A DNA stretch of 64,000 bases. Source: Acidomyces sp. 'richmondensis' (taxonomy: Eukaryota > Ascomycota > Dothideomycetes > Mycosphaerellales > Teratosphaeriaceae). The DNA is taken from assembly GCA_003545705.1 (NCBI GenBank), contig QVLQ01000008.1, positions 248,001 to 312,000 on the forward strand. Reading direction: 5' to 3'. Positions 11,888 to 22,623 of this stretch are shown here, in pieces. A program made the translations under genes and the position numbers. The notes beneath the pieces are model-generated. The model did no database searches, was not told the origin of the DNA, and saw only the letters and a list, made by a program, of their open reading frames with translations. Every line of letters starts with the position of its first letter. Position 1 is the first letter of the stretch.

Positions 11888-13060
11888 ATGCAGAAAGGCA
11901 CTCATTCAACAGGCTGAACATGAAAGCAGGCGTACGCACGTGACGATACTAGCTAGTTTGGTGAATTACTGAGTGATCTTAGCCGCTGTCGCCCTTTCTG
12001 CATGATATCGGGACCTTAGATCTAACGCTCGGTGTCTAGCCTCTCTGTGCCTTTAAAAGCACGTCGACTACAGGAGTGGAAGTAAGATCAATAACTCAGG
12101 TGAAATTGTCGCGTGTGCTCCGAGTGAGAAGCCGTGGCCATTCTAACAGAACGAGAACGAATCGTTGAGTTATTAATGATATATAAACGCGATATATGCC
12201 ATAATACGACGTTTGCATCGATATTCTGTCTAGCTCCGAACCGCCGCTTCAGGTCTCTTGACTACGAAAGGGCATGCTGATCATTGAAACTTCTAATCGC
12301 TCACTGCACGAGTCTCCACATGGCACGTCGGCTACCAGTCTTTTCCATTTGAAACTGCTGCTTAATTCCATGGTAGAACAAGGTTAGCATCACATGTATT
12401 ATATGAGGAGTGCATTTTAGATTCTGTAAACTAGTCAAGATTGTACCGACGGCTTATCGACTTCCATGCCGAAATGGAGGCACAACTGATGAATGTGTGT
12501 TCAAATAAAGATTCACCGTGGGCGTAGGTGGGAAATATCAATACGTTCAATTCCATGAGCTTGAAACTATAATATAAATCTAGACTACATTTGCTCCCGA
12601 CTTCTGTTGCTTACACGAGAGCTGTTCGTGTTGAAAAATTTTGCCAATAGTTCAACGATGCCACGCGAGAAGACGCTCGATAGTTGGCAACTTACAGTCA
12701 CTCGAAGTCATATGTGCACAAAACATAATCTAAGTGATTAAAATTGACAAGTCAAAGGTATATATCGACAATGGCCTTTCAAAGGCAAAGAGAGATATAA
12801 CATGGCGAATCGCGTGCACATGCCTATTTCAGACAAGATACCGGATCGTCTCGTCTTTCGTTTGCCCCGCAGATGCTGAAGCACTGACGTACTGTTGTCC
12901 GTGGGCGGCTTCAATGTTGGTCAAGCTCCCCCTACATTTGTGGGCCATTGACACGAAGTACAAATAGTGGTGTACTTCTGCAGTTGCAGAAACAGCAGAC
13001 CGTGGCTAGAAGAAGTGGCTTAAATACTACATTCACCAGCTACACAATTCCGCAGGCAAA
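11888..13060. other. Intergenic region, no supported gene
   Basis: About 1.2 kb, AT-rich, without a convincing ORF. The short ORF at 12734-12967 has no recognisable feature. The last 100 bases likely hold the SSADH promoter and leader. Confidence 0.5.
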
Positions 13061-14759
13061 ATGAAGTCCATCCTCTCCACCATCACCAGGTCGCCAGCTT
13101 TACGGTCATATATCCACCGCACTAATCACCCGAGAATAACATCTCGAGCAGGCTATGCTAGCATTTCTCACAATGTGCCACAGCTGGCTGACAAGTCTCT
13201 GTTCAAAGAGAAGGCATACGTGAATGGACAGTGGGTGTCGGCCAAATCAGGCAAGACATTCGAGGTGACAGACCCGGCCACTGGAGAGGCGATTGGAAAA
13301 ATGCCCGAAATGGATAAAAATGACACAAAGATGGCCATACAGGCAGCAGCAGATGCTTTTCCAACATTCAAGAAGACAACGGCAAGGGAACGATCAAGGA
13401 TGCTGAGGCGATGGTACCAGTTGATGCTGGACAATGTAGATGACTTGGCAAGATTGATGTGAGACGAATCATCAGCTCTGATAATATCAAACATTGACTG
13501 TGAAACAGTACCTGGGAGAACGGCAAACCATTTGCAGACGCCAAGGGCGAGGTGAATTATGCCGCGAGTTTCTTTGAGTGGTTCAGCGAGGAAGCACCAA
13601 GGACGTATGGAGACACGATCGCGGCCACCGTCCCAGGGAATCGCGTGTTTACAGTGAAAGAGCCGGTGGGAGTGTGCGGGTTGATCACGCCGTACGCTAA
13701 CTTCGTTCCCGGTCATTCAGCACCTGCTAATAGCATGTCAGGTGGAATTTCCCGGCAGCAATGATAACTCGCAAGGTTGGCGCCGCTCTCGCAGCTGGTT
13801 GTACTACTGTTGCTAAATCACCTGGCGAAACCCCTTTCACCGCGGCGGCATTAGCGGAACTTGCAGAAAGAGCTGGCATCCCACCAGGCGTTTTCAACAT
13901 CGTCACTGCACTGGAAAACACTGTTGAAGTCGGTGAGACATTGACCAAATCCGAAATAGTTCGAAAGATCTCGTTCACCGGCTCCACACGCGTGGGCAAA
14001 CTACTCATGAAGCAGAGTTCCGATACGTTGAAAAAGCTCTCATTCGAGCTCGGTGGCAACGCACCATTTATCGTTTTCGACGATGCGGACGTAGAAACCG
14101 CAGTTGCAGGAGCTGTGGCATCGAAGTTTCGCTCTTCGGGCCAGACTTGCGTCTGCGCCAATAGGATCTATGTCCAAAGAGGCATCTATGATGCCTTTGC
14201 AAAGGCTTTTACAGAGAAGGTGAACAGCTTCAAAGTTGGCTCGGGATTTGGGGAAGGCATCACGCATGGCCCTCTTATTCATGACCGTGCAGTCGGTAAA
14301 GTTGAGGCTCATGTCCAAGATGCGGTGAAGCACGGAGGCAGGGTTATGACGGGTGGACACAAGCTGCCAGATTTGGGGTCGAACTTCTACCAGCCAACTG
14401 TCATCTGCAATATGACCGAAAATATGCAGCTCAGTCACGAAGAGACCTTCGGGCCCGTGGCTGGTTTATTCTCATTTGACACGGAAGCGGAAGTTGTGAA
14501 GAAAGCCAATCAAACAGAAGTCGGGTTAGCTGGTTACTTCTTCAGCAAGGACATTCAAAGGTGCTACAGGGTTGCCGAGGCCTTGGAAGTTGGTATGATT
14601 GGTATCAATACGGGGCTTGTATCCGACCCTGCCGCGCCTTTCGGCGGTGTGAAGCAGTCGGGCTTTGGCCGCGAAGGATCCAAATATGGTATAGATGAAT
14701 ATTTGATCACGAAAATGGTCACTCTTGGTGGAATGGGGCAGCCACTGCAGGGATCGTAG
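13061..14759 (+). CDS. Succinate-semialdehyde dehydrogenase, mitochondrial
   Basis: Exons 13061-13458, 13509-13691 and 13742-14759 give 532 aa. It oxidises succinate semialdehyde to succinate with NAD(P)+, the last step of the GABA shunt. Residues 1-40 are rich in Arg, Ser and Thr with few acidic residues, a plausible mitochondrial presequence. The aldehyde dehydrogenase core is complete: cofactor-loop region around the restored GLITPWNFPAAMITRK, general base Glu296 in FELGGNAP, and catalytic Cys330 in SGQTCVCANR. Cys332 two residues later is the position of the redox-sensitive second cysteine in human SSADH. The C-terminal FGGVKQSGFGREG motif is typical. Both introns (50 nt each) are supported because removing them restores IT-WENGKP and TP-WNFP. 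Yeast uses a cytosolic homologue, Uga2. Confidence 0.93.
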
Positions 14760-15353
14760 GAAGAATTTGGATTGTAAGATGATGGAGATCACGGCGGAAA
14801 TCATGTTTATGAATTGCCCAACTGTTACGATAGTGCCGTCGGCCGTAGGCAAAAACACATCTACAGGCCTGAACATGTGTGTGTCTTCGAATACAGGTTT
14901 ACTTAGGTACATGGTGCAAATATTTTTATTAAGCGGATAAGGATGCAATCTTCGCTGTTTTATGTTCTAAAAAGCTAATCGTGGTAGAGGGGATTAAGCA
15001 GACTCACAGAAAAATATAGAGAAAGATAAAAAAATGGGATGAAAAATTTCTGTTTAGCAGCAGCCAAAAGCATGCCAACAGAGAAATGGTCAATGATATT
15101 GGTTCAGGACAACGTCACGCATGGTAATTATCTCCCTCGACTTGAGGATAGTACAGATGTCACTGAGCCTGATCTGGACATATGGTGATACGTATGAGAG
15201 AAGATTCGTACTGTCTGCACCTCTGCAGGTCCGCGCGATCAAATATTATCATTGTCGATCATCAACATTTTGATGGCTATACACTCTTTGATTCACGTTA
15301 CTCATGCATAGTGACGTACAGCACCGTATGATAGAAAGCTGGGACGACTCTAT
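14760..15353. other. Intergenic region, no supported gene
   Basis: SSADH 3' flank and AT-rich sequence. The minus-strand ORF at 14526-14948 mostly overlaps SSADH in antisense and is a shadow. Nothing else is seen. Confidence 0.5.
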
Positions 15354-16016
15354 ATCAACCAAAGGCTATATTCTTTGATTCACGCTCCTTCCATTTTCAT
15401 CATAAATATTTACAAAATCTCATCGACTATTGGGAAACTCAAAACTCTGACGAATGTGAGTCTCACTCGCAATAACATGTGGACGGCTGATTGACCGTTC
15501 CCCCCATAGCCATACCATGTTTACGTGTTCGGTATGCTGCTATGGATGAAATTTTCAAGGCGCGTGAGGCTCACATTGAACAAGCACAGCATTATAGTAT
15601 TTTTCTCAGTGCCATCATTCGCATCATAAACCTTGCGATGGTGGCTACTTGTTTTCGCCTGCTAATTGAGACTGTAGGGGAATCAATTGGGTGGAACTAA
15701 ATTATATATCACTTTCCATGTGTCGTCAGATACAGGCTCATTGACTGCAGATCTCGAACTCTACACTATTCGTACTGATGCATGGGGTTCTTTAACTGTT
15801 GCCGCAATCATTATTTCCTTAGCCGTTGCAGTTCCTCTACCAGAGTTTATGGTTGGATATGCTCTAACTAGCCCTGAGCTGAGCCATCGCAAGAGACCAT
15901 ATACTCACGCTGTTTTTACTATGAAAATTTTTCATCATGTTATGACGGGAATTGGGTCTTTCCAACACAGGAGAATGCAAAGCCACCGCACTCTGGCGTC
16001 AGGCATTGGAGTCTAG
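15354..16016 (+). pseudogene. Decayed or mis-modelled small membrane-protein gene
   Basis: Three protein-like pieces follow each other on the plus strand. Piece 1 (about 15354-15454) has no ATG but reads without stops (IDYWETQNSDE) and ends at a GTGAGT donor at 15455. A 55-nt intron with a gctgatt branch and catag acceptor leads to piece 2 (from 15510), with a helix-forming start and a hydrophobic segment (FLSAIIRIINLAMVATCF). Piece 3 (from about 15687 to the stop at 16014-16016) is in another frame: TADLELYTI.., then a membrane segment (VAAIIISLAVAVPLPEFMV) and a His/Arg-rich tail. No clean intron joins pieces 2 and 3. The missing ATG and the frame change suggest a decayed gene. I do not recognise the family. 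Confidence 0.35.
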
Positions 16017-16831
16017 GTTAATTTGAGTCTGACGGCTCTTGGTATTACAACACTGAAGTAAGGATTTAAGGATGAGCACCACATGAAAGGTGGGAGACGG
16101 AAAGAAGCTTAGGAGAGTGAACTCTCAGGTCGTTCAAGTGATTTGATATGTAACCTGCAAGTCCGTCAGAATGCAGATGCAAGGACTTGTGTTGGGAAAT
16201 AGCGTGGAAGTTGATGCGCCATCCATACCGCATTGAAGCACAGGGTGGAAAGAGCTCCTTTTACGAATTTAAATAAGCCAACTTCCACTTGTTATTAAAG
16301 TATATTTATAGCCACAAAATAGCATATTTAAGGGCGCTATGAATGGTCTGGATAAATCCGGTCGTGGAATTTGAGGAAACCATCCACAGTTAGCTCTGAT
16401 AAATCTGCCGTACGAATGCACTCCTCTTACTTACAGTAAGTAGGGTTTTGGGAGACAAGCTAGCTAAAAAAAAATACACTGTATTAATTCTAGAGCTAGA
16501 GGAAGTGTACCTTTTTTTTTTCTTTTCACTGGCTTGATGAAGGAATCTCATAATAAAGGAGACAATGTGGAATTTTTGCCTAATTCTGCAATATCTCCAT
16601 TCTTCTGCCGTAAAGTAATACTCAGGTGCAATAATTCCCAATTAGGTAAGAAATCTGACGTTGGACGCGTCATTCCGTTCAGAAATAAATTGCTCCCGGT
16701 AGACGTAACAAGATGAATAAACCACTAAAGGCATTGCCAAAATGATTGAGAAAGTTGTGAATCCAACTGATCATACTGCAACCCGCGGGTAATGCTTGTT
16801 CTCGAAACTCAGATATGAATCTGTAATTAAC
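16017..16831. other. AT-rich intergenic region
   Basis: Downstream flank of Cwc22. T and A runs (for example 16511-16520 and 16466-16474) and short ORFs only. No gene or RNA is supported. Confidence 0.5.
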
Positions 16832-19645
16832 TTATATGAAATCACTCGCCTTAGCTCTCCCTCCCCTCCCTGCTTTGCCACCACCTCTACCTTCAGGAAT
16901 CGCACCCATTAAAACTCTCCTGCTGGGATGTATTTGACTCAAATCCTCCTCTGGATTACTCTCCTTCGCTACAGATATTTCTCTCTTCGAATCATCAGCT
17001 GTCCTTCGCGTCTCATTGTTTCTTGGAGGCGGCGTCTGAGACCGCGATGTCTCAGGTGAGCTGCTATTTCTTCTCCCCTTCTGAAATGTTTGGTTTCTGC
17101 CTCTAGTTGGTGCGGGTGAGGGACGCGGTGAGGAAGAACGAGAGTCGTCCAAGCTCCGTGATTCACTCCTTGCCCGCTTTCGGGATGGAGGCGATCTAGA
17201 AGGTCCACTTGCACTACTATTGAGGCGGCGAGGTCTAGAAGAAAGGGAGCGCGTGTAGCTTCGTCCCCTCTGTTTTCTCCGTGGGGGTGAGAGAGAATCA
17301 TCTGGCGAGTGTGTACGTCGTCTTTTAGTGCCACCGCGTCTTGGTGGAGAGCGAGAGATCGAAGAATAACGCCGACTTCGCGTTGGAAGGGGAGAACGTG
17401 AGTCATATGAACTAGAATAACTTCTTGCATGTCTTCTTCGCGGCGACCGTGACCGACTTGCAGAATAGTTTCTCCTTCGTTTCGGAGGTGGACGAGAGTC
17501 ATAGCTTGAGGACCTATCACGTCTTCTCAGGCGAGCGCGCGAGCGAGACGAAGAGTAATCTCTTTCTCGCCTTGGAGTGTGATCTCTCGAAACCTCTCTC
17601 CCTCTTTCTCTTCTCTGCGGCGTTCGTGACCTTGATCGGGATTGTGAATCTGAGCGTGACCTGCTCGAATAGCTCGAGTAGCTGCTGTAGCTGCTCACAC
17701 TTTCACTCCTTCCTCTACTGGTTGGTGTAGGACTGCGTACAGAAACAGTAGCCGGCGCTGGTTTTGGCATGTTCTTGAGCCACTCTCGCATGCCTTCAGT
17801 GAGCACGCCCATACCTATTGCCGTGAAGAAGTTGATGCTGAAACGCGTATTCTTTGGGTTATCGGTTGGGAACATGCCAGTGAGTGCTGGCTGAAGGTCC
17901 TCGCTCTTCAGTCGTTCCGTCAAGTCCTTCATACCGATACCTTGTGCAAGATCGTCAATCAATATCTTGATGAATATGCGCGAAGCCGACGTTGTATCCT
18001 CTTCATTTAACTTGATAACGTGGAATACATCCCAACAAATGGCGTCAGAAGCCAAAAGATGCCCAAAGAATTGAGCAATTATACGAAGCCGATTGGTTTC
18101 GTAGCGATGAATCGTCTCGTAATATTTGACGAACATTTGTTCGAACAAGTCTTTCCAGAGCCGATTGAGCTTGCAAAATCGCTCACCAATGAGGCCGAAG
18201 AACTTATTGTAGGTTCTTTCCTGACTTGCGCATTCGATAATCATACTTGGAAGCTCTTCTTCGCGACCCGCTGGCAGGTTAATACGCATCAACTTGTGTG
18301 TAGCTTCTTCGAATCCGCCCGAAGACATGATGGTGAGGTAGATAGAACGTCTTAGATTGACGAGATCGGTGTTAGACTGGTCTTTTATTTCCAAGGCTTT
18401 TTCGGCTTCGTCTTCTTCCTCACTGCTCTCATCCTCATCCTCTTCATCTTCCTCGCTACTTCCAGATTCTTCACCTAATATTTCGGCTTTGAGCTTCCGG
18501 TAGGCCTCCTCGTTAGCCTCAAAATCTGGGTCATATTTAAAAACATTTAACCCGTCTTCTGAAACCAACTGATCCTCTAATCCCGTCCGGTGTGTGATCT
18601 GGTCTTCTTCTTCAACAAGATCCAACTCGTCTCGCACTGCAGGGTGATCCTTGTAACGATCTTTCCGTATCTGGAACAGCACCTCGATCATGTACTGCAC
18701 CCGCTTATCAATATCCGCTTCGTGCAAAATGCTCCTAAATTGATCGAAAACAGCAAGAGCAATCTGGGAATTCATCTCTTCCATGTGCTGGCCGACTTCT
18801 TTCATGAGACCTACAGCAATCTCGACGCTGTCATCCGTTGGCTTATGCAACAACAATAGCAACATTTGTGCAGCCAGCATCTCGTGTGCTACCTGCTGGT
18901 TGATCAGATGCGCGATAAATGTTGTACTGCTTAAGCAAACCCCCTTGTCGTTGCGCTTGAACGCCTTTCGGAATTGAATGATTAATCGATTGACAAGCAG
19001 CTCACCAACCTGTGGCAATTTTGTATTCACTACAGCAGCCATAGCGGCGTAGATAGGTGTAAAGGGCAAACTAGCCGCCTGGGCTTTCATGATGCTTCGG
19101 CAAAATAGCCCACGCCCTCGCACAAGATTCTCATTGAACAACTCAGGTACAATGTGCTTGATGTTGCTCACGTTCACCTTATTGATCAAACCATTTATGC
19201 TCTTTTTCAGCGCTTCCCAAGCCATTCGCTGGTACTCTTTGCTGGATTTATCCGTAATCTGTGCCTGGAGGGCTTTCAGACGGGCAGGTGGAATGTAGGT
19301 ACCTCCTGAGCGCATGTTGAGCAGTCTTTCATATTCTGCTTTTGCTGCAGCCTGCTTCTCAGCTTCTGTGAGTGGCTTAGTCGATCCTGCCTCTGCTCGT
19401 TGTCGAATTTCGAACTGCCGCGCACGCTCAAACGCCCTTGACCGATCAACATCGCGTGGAAGGGGTGCATTACGTGGCGGTGGAGATGTTGAACGAGACG
19501 TATTCCGTTCTCGCCGCGGAGGACCTTGTTGTCGAGGTGACGGCGAGCGAGAGATAGACGATCGTGTTGCTGGAACCTCCGCTTCTGGCGCATCTCCCGG
19601 TTCCGGAGTTGGGATACGCACGGCCGACTGCATCATCGTTGCCAT
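16832..19645 (-). CDS. CWC22: Pre-mRNA splicing factor Cwc22
   Basis: A single exon of 937 aa. Cwc22 joins the spliceosome around activation, is needed for Prp2 action, and in many eukaryotes escorts the exon-junction helicase eIF4A3. Residues 1-75 are an Arg/Ser/Pro-rich disordered lead. A MIF4G domain lies at about 140-325 (GGTYIPPARLKALQAQ then WEALKKSINGLINKVNVSNI). An acidic Glu/Asp/Ser stretch follows at about 395-420, then an MA3 domain at about 435-550 (LRRSIYLTIMSSGGFEEATH). NTRFSINFFTAIGMGVLTEG at about 610 is a hallmark of the family. From about 640 to the end the protein is an unusually long RS-rich tail, closer to animal Cwc22 than to the short yeast form. It is divergent from the YwbE gene with about 256 bases between starts. 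Confidence 0.95.
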   Translation of the reverse strand: MATMMQSAVRIPTPEPGDAPEAEVPATRSSISRSPSPRQQGPPRRERNTSRSTSPPPRNAPLPRDVDRSRAFERARQFEIRQRAEAGSTKPLTEAEKQAAAKAEYERLLNMRSGGTYIPPARLKALQAQITDKSSKEYQRMAWEALKKSINGLINKVNVSNIKHIVPELFNENLVRGRGLFCRSIMKAQAASLPFTPIYAAMAAVVNTKLPQVGELLVNRLIIQFRKAFKRNDKGVCLSSTTFIAHLINQQVAHEMLAAQMLLLLLHKPTDDSVEIAVGLMKEVGQHMEEMNSQIALAVFDQFRSILHEADIDKRVQYMIEVLFQIRKDRYKDHPAVRDELDLVEEEDQITHRTGLEDQLVSEDGLNVFKYDPDFEANEEAYRKLKAEILGEESGSSEEDEEDEDESSEEEDEAEKALEIKDQSNTDLVNLRRSIYLTIMSSGGFEEATHKLMRINLPAGREEELPSMIIECASQERTYNKFFGLIGERFCKLNRLWKDLFEQMFVKYYETIHRYETNRLRIIAQFFGHLLASDAICWDVFHVIKLNEEDTTSASRIFIKILIDDLAQGIGMKDLTERLKSEDLQPALTGMFPTDNPKNTRFSINFFTAIGMGVLTEGMREWLKNMPKPAPATVSVRSPTPTSRGRSESVSSYSSYSSYSSRSRSDSQSRSRSRTPQRRERGREVSRDHTPRRERDYSSSRSRARLRRRDRSSSYDSRPPPKRRRNYSASRSRSPRRRHARSYSSSYDSRSPLPTRSRRYSSISRSPPRRGGTKRRRTHSPDDSLSPPRRKQRGRSYTRSLSSRPRRLNSSASGPSRSPPSRKRARSESRSLDDSRSSSPRPSPAPTRGRNQTFQKGRRNSSSPETSRSQTPPPRNNETRRTADDSKREISVAKESNPEEDLSQIHPSRRVLMGAIPEGRGGGKAGRGGRAKASDFI

Positions 19646-19901
19646 CGCCGCAATAGCCTCGTCACCGGAGTATATTTGGTCGAGGTGCAGGCCAGAGAAA
19701 ACGCAAAGATCCTTGGTTTGCCGGACCTCTCAAGAGAAATTATCTTGAGAAAGCGGAGGAGATCCAGCAGCGAGTCATGGTGGCGGTGCAGAGCCACAGC
19801 TTACTGATGCGCAGATTCACCCCAATGAAAAATCCGAACCCTCTTTGATTCTTATGAATCCACATATGCAAAAGTGGGTAAGATCTCTCGCAACGATTCG
19901 A
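19646..19901. promoter_or_regulatory. Shared upstream region of Cwc22 and the YwbE-domain gene
   Basis: The two divergent starts are about 256 bases apart (less if the YwbE gene begins at the in-frame ATG at 19854). Such a short gap must hold both promoters. I see no clear TATA box; no specific factor site is claimed. Confidence 0.5.
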
Positions 19902-20492
19902 ATGAATCGTCCTCACAATGGCCAACCTCGGCTGCCACATGACAATCAAATCAGTCGACGAGGAAACCGCAGTGGCAGATCTGTACGATCACAAGGGCCT
20001 TCGCATTACAACTATAGCGTACCTAGAACGTCGGAGGTCATGCCTGGCGCCACAGTATCGATAGTTTTAAAGGCAGATCAACTGACTGGACGCCAAGTAC
20101 AAGGCGAAGTACAAGATGTGCTCACACGCGGTAATCATCCTCGCGGGATCAAAGTTCGACTGAAGGATGGAAGGGTGGGCAGAGTGCAGAAGATTGTGGA
20201 GGGAATTAGCCCGAGTATAATTCAAAATTCAATTTCAAGCGCAGCTGCAGAAGCTAAGATTGCGAGTGTCAACATCACGGATAAGAAGAGAGACACGAGG
20301 CTCGAGGAGGCAGATTACCAATCCGAGCCGCCGCCTAGGACTTTAGCAGCCTTCTTCCCGTCTGTGGAAGAGCAAATACCCGACTTTAGATCGAATAAAA
20401 TTTCTGTCGAGACTGTTAAATGTCCTTTTTGCGGTGACTTTGAAGGCGATGAAGTTGCGGTATCCAGGCATGTGGAAGAGCATCTGATTTGA
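19902..20492 (+). CDS. YwbE-domain protein with C-terminal C2H2-type zinc finger
   Basis: 196 aa from the ATG at 19902; in-frame ATGs at 19854 and 19866 are alternatives. Residues about 46-100 (MPGATVSIVLKADQLTG .. HPRGIKVRLKDGRVGRVQ) match the small bacterial YwbE family (DUF2196), a beta-rich KOW-like fold of unknown role. The N-terminal 40 residues are basic and disordered. After a linker, the last 24 residues form one zinc finger: Cys174, Cys177, His190 and His194 (CPFC-x12-HxxxH), like UBZ or C2H2 fingers. The linker holds RTLAAFFPSVEEQIPDF, whose AAFFP core resembles short partner-binding peptides. Basic N-terminus plus KOW-like fold suggests nucleic-acid binding; the finger may bind ubiquitin or nucleic acid. 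Both are inference. Confidence 0.78.
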   Translation: MNRPHNGQPRLPHDNQISRRGNRSGRSVRSQGPSHYNYSVPRTSEVMPGATVSIVLKADQLTGRQVQGEVQDVLTRGNHPRGIKVRLKDGRVGRVQKIVEGISPSIIQNSISSAAAEAKIASVNITDKKRDTRLEEADYQSEPPPRTLAAFFPSVEEQIPDFRSNKISVETVKCPFCGDFEGDEVAVSRHVEEHLI

Positions 20493-21131
20493 TGCTGGCT
20501 GATGTGAGAAAACTTGCCCATATGCACAACAATGTTGTTGTGTCAACAGCGCATCTAGCAAGTCCATGAAAGGCGATTACGTTGGCAGTACGTATATTAA
20601 ATTACCCCTTATATATCTGAGAAATACAGGCATGAAGTCTCCGATCAAACTTAGAACTACCCTTGCAACACTGGTCCTTGCGCGGGCATAAATGAAAGAT
20701 TCTCGTAAGCCGAACGTCGCTGTTAAGATAAAAAATATTTTGGTAGATGAAAAAGGGCTTATATCAACAAAGAGTTCATCCATCACCCTCTGACGCCATC
20801 AGGGTGTCTAAACTTGGGGCACATAGCGAAAGCTTTCGCACTAATTTCTTGCCTTCTCAATTATGAATGGTCGGATTACTCAAGCGATCAATACCGTTCT
20901 CTTACAATTATCACTGACTGCATAGTTTTTTATTTAAAAAAAAAACAAAGAATAAAGTTTCGAAAGAAGAAAAAGAAAAGAAAAAAAACATTAACTGGCT
21001 TCTTGCTTTAATTTGAAGAATGCATGTGAATATTTGTTGTGTTGAGAGAAGAGATCTGTGGCTATATGGAGGGTAAATCTTCTGGGTGGTCGAACACGCA
21101 CAAGTACACCTGCCTAAGTTGAAATAACACT
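20493..21131. other. Intergenic region with purine-rich tract
   Basis: Between the convergent YwbE and Rdx genes. An A/G-rich tract at about 20934-20990 stands out; otherwise only short ORFs. No gene supported. Confidence 0.5.
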
Positions 21132-21650
21132 TTACTTGCAATCCTCGCATATCTGAACAGATTCATTTTGTCCCATTGAATCAACACTTCTGCTAAATGG
21201 ATCGGTAGATCCTTGAACAGCCCCACTGGCGGTTTCTTCGCCTTTCGTCCTCGAAGGTGGTGTATCTGAATGGCCCAGACTTTTTCCAGGATCAATGTGG
21301 TTTCTGAGTCTTTGCTTCAAGATCTGGAATCCATACATGTCAACCAAATTCGCATCGCAAGCTCATTGTTGCTGTAATACCTTTGTCTCAGGAAAACCCC
21401 CTTCGACTTTTCGATCCCATAATACTACCTGCCGTGTTTCTCCTGCACTATCCCTGTAGCAAAGATGAACTGTAAAGGTGCCACCGGTGGTGGGTAACAA
21501 TGCTATTTCTCCAATACTGGTCCCGAATGTTGATAAAAGTTCCTGGCTGAAGTATGCGGCCCGAAGCATCCATCTACATTGGGTGCAATATCTTATCGCA
21601 ATCCTTGGTATTTTAACTTCGCCTGAGAATTTCTCGGGATTTCCTTCCAT
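21132..21650 (-). CDS. Rdx family (selenoprotein W-like) thioredoxin-fold protein
   Basis: Exons 21381-21650 and 21132-21323 on the minus strand give 153 aa. The N-terminus has the family signature PRIAIRYCTQCRWMLRAAY, with a CxxC pair at Cys22 and Cys25, where animal selenoprotein W has selenocysteine in place of the second Cys. The motif SIGEIALLPTTGGTFTV and the block VLWDRKVEGGFPETK follow, and the 57-nt intron removes exactly the bases that would shift the frame, giving ILKQRLRNHIDPGKSLGHSD, the conserved fungal end of the Rdx domain. The C-terminal 40 residues are polar and disordered. The family is thought to act in redox control; the client is unknown. Start chosen at the Met ending at 21650; 13 more residues lie upstream without an ATG-supported match. 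Confidence 0.85.
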
Positions 21651-22623
21651 GGCGATGGTGATCCTAACAATCTTATCAAGTGAGATCACTAGATGACGGA
21701 TGGATGGTCCAAACTACCATTATGACCTTCCGGAAGTCCTGCTCGGGCCGTCCCGTATCATTATCCCGACATCACCGTTTGCCTTGTCTTCCAATTAGAG
21801 CGCCAGTCTCTCGCAACGCCGCTGGCGGTTCTTGGATACTTCTGATCGAAATTGGAGTTTTGGTAGAGACACTACGAAATATAAGATCATGAGTTTGTAT
21901 TCGGTTGAAGAGGAATGATAAAGCATACGATTGGCGATAACAGATGATGTGAGCTTTAGTCCAAGCGGTAGATGTAACTGGTGAATTCAACAGGGAGATT
22001 ACACCTTCGTATTGAGGTTACTATCTCCTTATTGTTTCTTGGCATGAGAGCTATTATGATCTTTCAGGAGTATATCACGTGTTTTCAATCGGTTGGAGAG
22101 CAACGTCAAGGTAGACGAGTGGCGAGAGCAGCTAATGTGAATTTTGGTACCAAACAGTGGATATAATTGACAAGTTCAACGCGGAGGTCAAGCCTCCTTG
22201 GTGATGTTACTATAATCCTCACAATTTATTACCATGCGAGATGGAAAGGCCAGAATTTGCCTATAAAGCTCTTTCTCGCGCTTCACGAGTCTGAACTGTA
22301 CCATCAATCCTTGAACAGCAAGGGTCACGGGGCGTTTCCCTTCGCAAGTCATTCGAGTTCTGAAGGTGGAAGCGGATAATAGTTTATTGTGGCAGCTTCA
22401 GGAATTGCCTCTCGAAGTCTTCCAAGCGGTTATGCCGTCTCAACGTGCCATGGTTGATCCATATGAGGGAAAGGAATGGGCAGCTTCGTTTGGTTTCTGG
22501 CGAAATGCCATCACGGCCGGACTTGAAATGCCAGATCCAGGTGACATATGATATCGCAAGAAAAAAAAGGTAAAGAGACAAGATGGAAGCTGCACAATCT
22601 GTAGCCTCAACAAAAGAGGCAAA
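21651..22623. other. Intergenic region, no supported gene
   Basis: About 1 kb between the Rdx gene and the 5S gene. ORFs up to about 70 codons on both strands lack recognisable features. Bases 22557-22568 are an A run beyond the T-rich terminator end of the 5S gene. Confidence 0.45.
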
